In this document: piece after piece, positions 60,413-64,000 of the stretch
Position numbering within the stretch: position 1 is the first letter of the stretch
Layout of the letters: each line of letters begins with the position of its first letter
Assembly (NCBI GenBank): GCA_032358165.1
Contig: JAALGY010000001.1
Location: forward strand, 1,240,001 to 1,304,000
Source of the DNA: Diplosphaera chodatii
Lineage: Eukaryota > Chlorophyta > Trebouxiophyceae > Prasiolales > Stichococcaceae
Length of the DNA stretch: 64,000 bases
Direction of reading: 5' to 3'
Position numbers and translations under genes: made by a program
Notes under the pieces: generated by a model
Told to the model about the DNA's origin: nothing
Seen by the model: only the letters and a program-made list of their open reading frames with translations
The model's database searches: none

Positions 60413-60530
60413 CCGTCCCCATGCCGGGTGCTAAGACCGCACCAAGTTGGCTGCAGACTGCATTGGATGTGCACATGTGCACTTGTGCAGAGCTGTGTGC
60501 TTGAAAATCGTCTAAGTGCTTCACAGGTTT

Positions 60531-60613
60531 ACAGTCGTCAACGTCTGTAGACTGATGGCCATCGCTTAAACCCTGCTTAAGTTGGAAAGGTCAGTAACGG
60601 GCGTCGTGCTTTC
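60531..60613 (-). repeat. Right inner inverted repeat (83 nt)
   Basis: Exact reverse complement of 53615-53697. Here only 53 nt separate it from the outer repeat, against 586 nt in the left arm. Confidence 0.92.
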
Positions 60614-60666
60614 TGCAACCGACATCGGCCCTTTCGATTACCGATCAAAACTTCTGAAAATCAGCG

Positions 60667-60709
60667 TTTTCAGAACCGACGGGGGCCAACCGATTTGCAA
60701 ACCGCAGTA
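60667..60709 (-). repeat. Right outer terminal inverted repeat
   Basis: Exact reverse complement of 52986-53028, ending CCGCAGTA. Confidence 0.92.
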
Positions 60710-60954
60710 TATCATCACACTCAACCTGCGAAAAACTATTAGCATATCTGATCCAGACAAATCAGGCAGCAGCCACAGCATGTGGCAAGAATGACCCTAC
60801 CAGACCAGTGTTGTTAAAGGAGACAGTCAAGCCTATTGTCCGACTACTATGCTATCATCAGTTCTGCTATGCCGTACTGCCCATGGCGGCATGATACTAT
60901 ACCAAGCAAGAATGCCCATTGACGCATGCTGTCCTGCCATAGGGCAGTTGCCCT

Positions 60955-62408
60955 TCATGCGCCGCGCCGCCCGCTGTTGAAGGCAACTGCTCGCATCGTG
61001 AGCAGCAGGGCCAGGAACTGCGAGCTGAAGTGGCTGACCCCAGACTGGGGCGCCTCAGCCGCTCGGCGTTCGGCCTGGTGTGGCGGCGATGCCGGTGGAA
61101 TGGCAGGAGGTGTGGCTACCGGTGCAGCTGCTGGCGCTGCAGCTGCAGAACGGTCCAGCTTGGCCACAGCAGCGGCCTGCGGGCGGGTGCGGCTGCGGCG
61201 GGGCACCTGCAGCTCCGAGGGCGGCTTGGCGTGGGCGGCCATCGGCATGCTCACGCAGCCCGAGTCCTCGGAGCCGGCTGAACCCCGCCACAGGGCCGGC
61301 TCCCGCGCCTGAGAGTCGCGCTTGGCGGGCGAGCCGTTCCAGGGTGAGAAGCCCGTGCCGCCGCTGCCGCCGTCGTGCTTCATGCCCGTCAGGATCTCCC
61401 CCGCGGACAGCTCGCTGTCTGAGGTGGCTGGCGACGGTGGGCGGTGCGCAGCCGCCACAGCCGCGGCCGCTGCCGCCTTGGCAGCGGTGGCCTGGTCGTG
61501 GATCATGGCAGCATTGAAGCCGGGCATCAATCGCGGCACAATAGACGCCAGCGTCTGTGCGGTGTGGCCACCGAACCCGCCTGCAGCCGCCTCTGACGCG
61601 AGGTATGCCGCCAGCGCCTCGCCACTCGGCAGGGCGACGGGCTGCTGCTGCCGGTGCTGGGGCCTGCCCTGCAGCGTGGTGGGCACGCCAGCGCCCGCTA
61701 GCACGCTGAACGCGCCGGAAACTGCTGCGGCGGGTGCCGGCTGCTGGTGGCCCCCGTGGGCGGCCGGCGACACAGGGTGGAAGGCTGAGCGGTGTTGCTG
61801 GGGCGCTTGCTCCGTCGCCACACGCTGCTCCCCAGCGGCGACTGCAGCAGCAGCGGCTGCGGACGCAGCCTTCTGCGCCTGCCACGTCGCCATCTGCTGC
61901 TGCAGCAGCGGCAGCGGCGGCGGCGGCTGCTGCTGTTGCTGCTCCTGCGAGGCGGTGTGCTGCTGCAGCTGCGCCTGCTGCAGCAGCTGGTGGAGCTGCG
62001 GCGGCAGCGCCAGCCCCGGGTTCTGCTGGTGGTACAGCTCCAACGCATGCTGCAGTGCCTGCTGCTGGAAGCCTGACAACGGAGCCTGCGCCTGCTGCTG
62101 GGGCTGCTGCGGCTGGTGGTACGCCGGCAGCCCACCCAGCGGCTGCTCCAGCCTGTTGGTAGGGGACAAGGGACCTTCGTCAGGGACCTCTCAACATATG
62201 TGCACCAAGCAAGGGGCATGGTTGGACCCCGCATGCAGGACGCCTTGCGGGTGGCGTCATATATCTGGCTGCATGATGCGGCAGACGAAAGTTGACTGCA
62301 CAAGTCCAGGAGAGCAGAATCGACTTGCCTGCGGCGGGACACGGAGTGCTCGATGGCCGCCGCTTTGCGCTTCTTGTACCGGTTGCTGCGTGCCTCCGCC
62401 TCGCACAT
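60955..62408 (-). CDS. Gln/Ala/Pro-rich protein with basic N-terminus, unknown function
   Basis: Two exons, 62408-62329 and 62152-60955, join in phase to 425 aa. The intron (62328-62153) has a GC donor, AG|GCAAGT. The N-terminus is strongly basic (EARSNRYKKRKAAAIEHSVS, then RRRLEQ) and could bind nucleic acid or be a nuclear signal. It is followed by Gln-rich tracts (QQQAQAPLSGFQQQALQHAL), Ala runs, Ser/Pro/Gly-rich stretches (PPSPATSDSELSAGEILTGM) and a hydrophobic C-terminal segment (FSSQFLALLLTMRAVAF). The overall look is of a transcriptional co-regulator, but I recognise no domain (the basic stretch does not fit CCT, bZIP or bHLH convincingly). A TAG just before the proposed ATG could be an acceptor, so upstream exons may exist. 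Confidence 0.6.
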
Positions 62409-64000
62409 CTACATGACAAGAAGGGGCTCACATCCTGAGCGGCCGATTGAAGGATATGAATAGTCGTCAACGCAGTGCGTCTGCAGTGTTAATGACAGTT
62501 GGCAGTCTGCTAGAACAACCAATATGCACAGCATACTGCATTAACCAATGCAGCTCATTGCAAAGACTGACCTTGCACCAGCCACGAAGGCCATCGCCGC
62601 GTGATACATCTGCTGAAAACTCTACACACGGCTTCATGTCCTGTGCAGCGTGCAGGCAGAATGATGATGGACGTTCAACATGACGCCATTGTGATGCCAG
62701 GGCTTCAGAGAAAGTCCTGCAGTCTGATGCTACAAGCCAAGCACATCATCCAGTTCCATCACCATACCTGGCAATGCCCGCACTTCTTCCGGCTCTCAGG
62801 GAGGAAAGCAGCAGCTGCAGGCACGAACACCATCACACGTCAGAAAGCTCAGAGCATCAACTGGGGACACCGGTGATAGGAAGCAGTCGAGCATTGTGTA
62901 CTGCGGTCAACAGTGACACACCTGGACGCTTGTCTGCCCTGCGTGCAACTCTTGCACCTGTGTGCAGGCATGTAAACTACAATGTGGGCATGTGCACCCA
63001 GGACGGTCAACCCGCTGGAAATTGTGCCCAAGTTTACTCGCTGGAACAACTGTCAGGACCCTGGTCGTACATACACACCACTCAGATGAGACGGCTGCGC
63101 ACACGGTGTGTGACCTGCACCCGCAATGCAACCTGGGCCGCAGCGCACCTGGATGGCGGTGGGCGACTGGCAGCGGGTCCGCATACCCAGCGGAGTCATC
63201 AAAAGTCGCCATGGCGGGCATCAAGCGGGCTCCTTGTGAAAGTGTCGTCTCTGCAGGCAGCATGGGCAACAGGTTCAGCTCTCTGACCGCTGTTGCGGGC
63301 TGACACACGCTGCCAACACGGCCTGTGAGACTCGCCAGCAGGAGCATGAGCAATGTCGCCGGCAGGAGCGCGCGTGCTGACGCCTCATCATGCTGTTGCA
63401 AGCCAGCATGCGTCAAGAGCAGCAGGAGGTGAGTCCTCCGACGCGTTGAACGCTGTTCTAACGAGACGCCCCACGGCGGGCGTACTGCCACGAAGCAGTG
63501 TAGTGACTCAGAGTGCTGCTGCGCCCCACCGGTGCCGCACCCTGCCACCTACCGCTGCGCGTGTTCCCTCGCGAAGTGGGATGATCGTCAGGGTGGGTCT
63601 GCTCTGTCGCGCGACAACATGCCCAGCAAGCGGAGGGCGCACAGGACTGGAGGGTTCCCGTGCTGCCTGCCGGCCAGGAAACCGACATGACAGCCCGCAG
63701 GTTGGAATCGATTGCGCATTCACGAAGGCACGTTGACGCAGGCGCGGCGGACTACATGTGCTGTCGTTTGCCCAGCACCGTTGCAAGCTGGCCACCTGGA
63801 CCGCGAGCACAGGCCCTGGCTCGTCGTACATCCTCCTGGCACGGCATGGGGTGCCCCGGCCGGGGACCGCCGACGCCGCCGCAACCAGGCCAGCCAGTAG
63901 GCCACGCGGGCAGTCTCAGGAGTTTCGTTGGGCGGGGGGCACCTGGGGGCCGGGATCCCACGCCCTGGCCAACACGTCCCCTCCTGTCCTTTTAGTAGTG
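62409..64000. other. Unassigned region at the right edge
   Basis: No conserved motif is recognised. A minus frame at 63548-62907 includes a coding-looking stretch (ELNLLPMLPAETTLSQGARL, then MPAMATFDDSAGYADPLPVA, about 63285-63165) that could be an upstream exon of the Gln-rich gene or part of another gene. A minus frame at 63831-63508 is also open. Neither can be joined by convincing splice sites. Confidence 0.3.

Larger units (their letters stand above)
52986..60709. mobile_element. 7.7-kb MULE-like DNA transposon with YqaJ-transposase fusion
   Basis: Both ends carry the same 43 nt in inverted orientation (52986-53028 and 60667-60709, beginning TACTGCGGTTTGCAAATCGG), and a second, internal 83-nt perfect inverted repeat lies at 53615-53697 and 60531-60613. 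Inside is one long spliced minus-strand gene encoding a MULE-type transposase. The element sits between the 3' end of the VTC gene and the 3' end of the Gln-rich gene, disrupting neither. TA flanks both ends if the termini are read as CTGCGG; I find no 8-10 bp target duplication of the kind expected for Mutator-like elements. Perfect terminal repeats and an uninterrupted ORF suggest recent activity. Confidence 0.9.

Noticed and set aside
52986..60709. Assignment to Tc1/mariner because TA flanks the termini
   Set aside because: The protein has FAR1, MULE-type DDE and SWIM features, not a Tc1/mariner transposase, and a flanking TA pair is too short to be evidence alone.
61322..62416. 364-codon Cys-rich open frame on the plus strand
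   Set aside because: The Cys/Ser/Trp-rich translation is simply the reverse reading of the CAG-type repeats of the minus-strand Gln-rich gene.
1..64000. CRISPR arrays, rRNA, tRNA, bacterial operons or organellar DNA
   Set aside because: No regularly spaced repeats, no rRNA-like or cloverleaf tRNA sequence that I could recognise by eye, and the intron-rich genes exclude bacterial or organellar origin. A tRNA scan would be needed to be certain about tRNAs.

Overview
The window looks like nuclear DNA of a unicellular green alga (Chlorophyta; a trebouxiophyte-like genome is my guess, not something I can prove). The evidence is dense genes on both strands, many short spliceosomal introns (mostly about 60-200 nt, GTRNGT donors and strong TGCAG acceptors), GC-rich Ala/Gln/Pro-rich proteins, plastid-type transit peptides, TTTAGGG-like motifs, and algal genes such as a SPX-VTC polyphosphate polymerase and a selenocysteine glutathione peroxidase. 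CDS coordinates below are genomic spans that include introns. Where I could trace every splice junction I list the exons.

Layout. 1-7.4 kb: lipoyl synthase (+), ribulose-phosphate 3-epimerase (-), and a glutathione peroxidase (-) whose catalytic residue is an in-frame TGA and whose 3' UTR carries a SECIS-like hairpin. 7.4-8.2 kb: CpG-rich, telo-box-containing gap. 8.2-18 kb: AAR2 splicing factor (-), ubiquitin-like protein (+), COQ4 (-), a small COX7A-like membrane protein (+) and the acetolactate synthase regulatory subunit (-). 18.8-23.8 kb: Raf/EDR1-like protein kinase (+). 24.5-25.9 kb: orphan HExxH protein (+). 26.9-37.8 kb: full-size PDR-type ABCG transporter (+). 38.4-41 kb: Gln/Ala-rich protein of unknown role (-). 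42.4-46.2 kb: TBC RabGAP (+). 47.4-52.7 kb: SPX-VTC-DUF202 protein (+). 53.0-60.7 kb: an apparently intact 7.7-kb DNA transposon. 61-62.4 kb: Gln-rich protein (-), then unassigned sequence to the end.

The most unusual object is the transposon. Ten exons join in phase at all nine junctions into one predicted protein of about 1,655 aa. It contains a YqaJ/lambda-exonuclease-like nuclease, two SH3/KOW-like segments, a FAR1-type zinc finger, a MULE-type transposase interrupted by Pro/Gln-rich exons, and two SWIM zinc fingers. The selenoprotein GPX with its SECIS is the second clear highlight. Gene functions suggest ordinary housekeeping (plastid lipoylation, pentose phosphate/Calvin cycle, branched-chain amino acids, mitochondrial respiration, polyphosphate storage, transport) with no functional cluster, apart from a head-to-head pair of respiratory genes (COQ4 and the COX7A-like gene).
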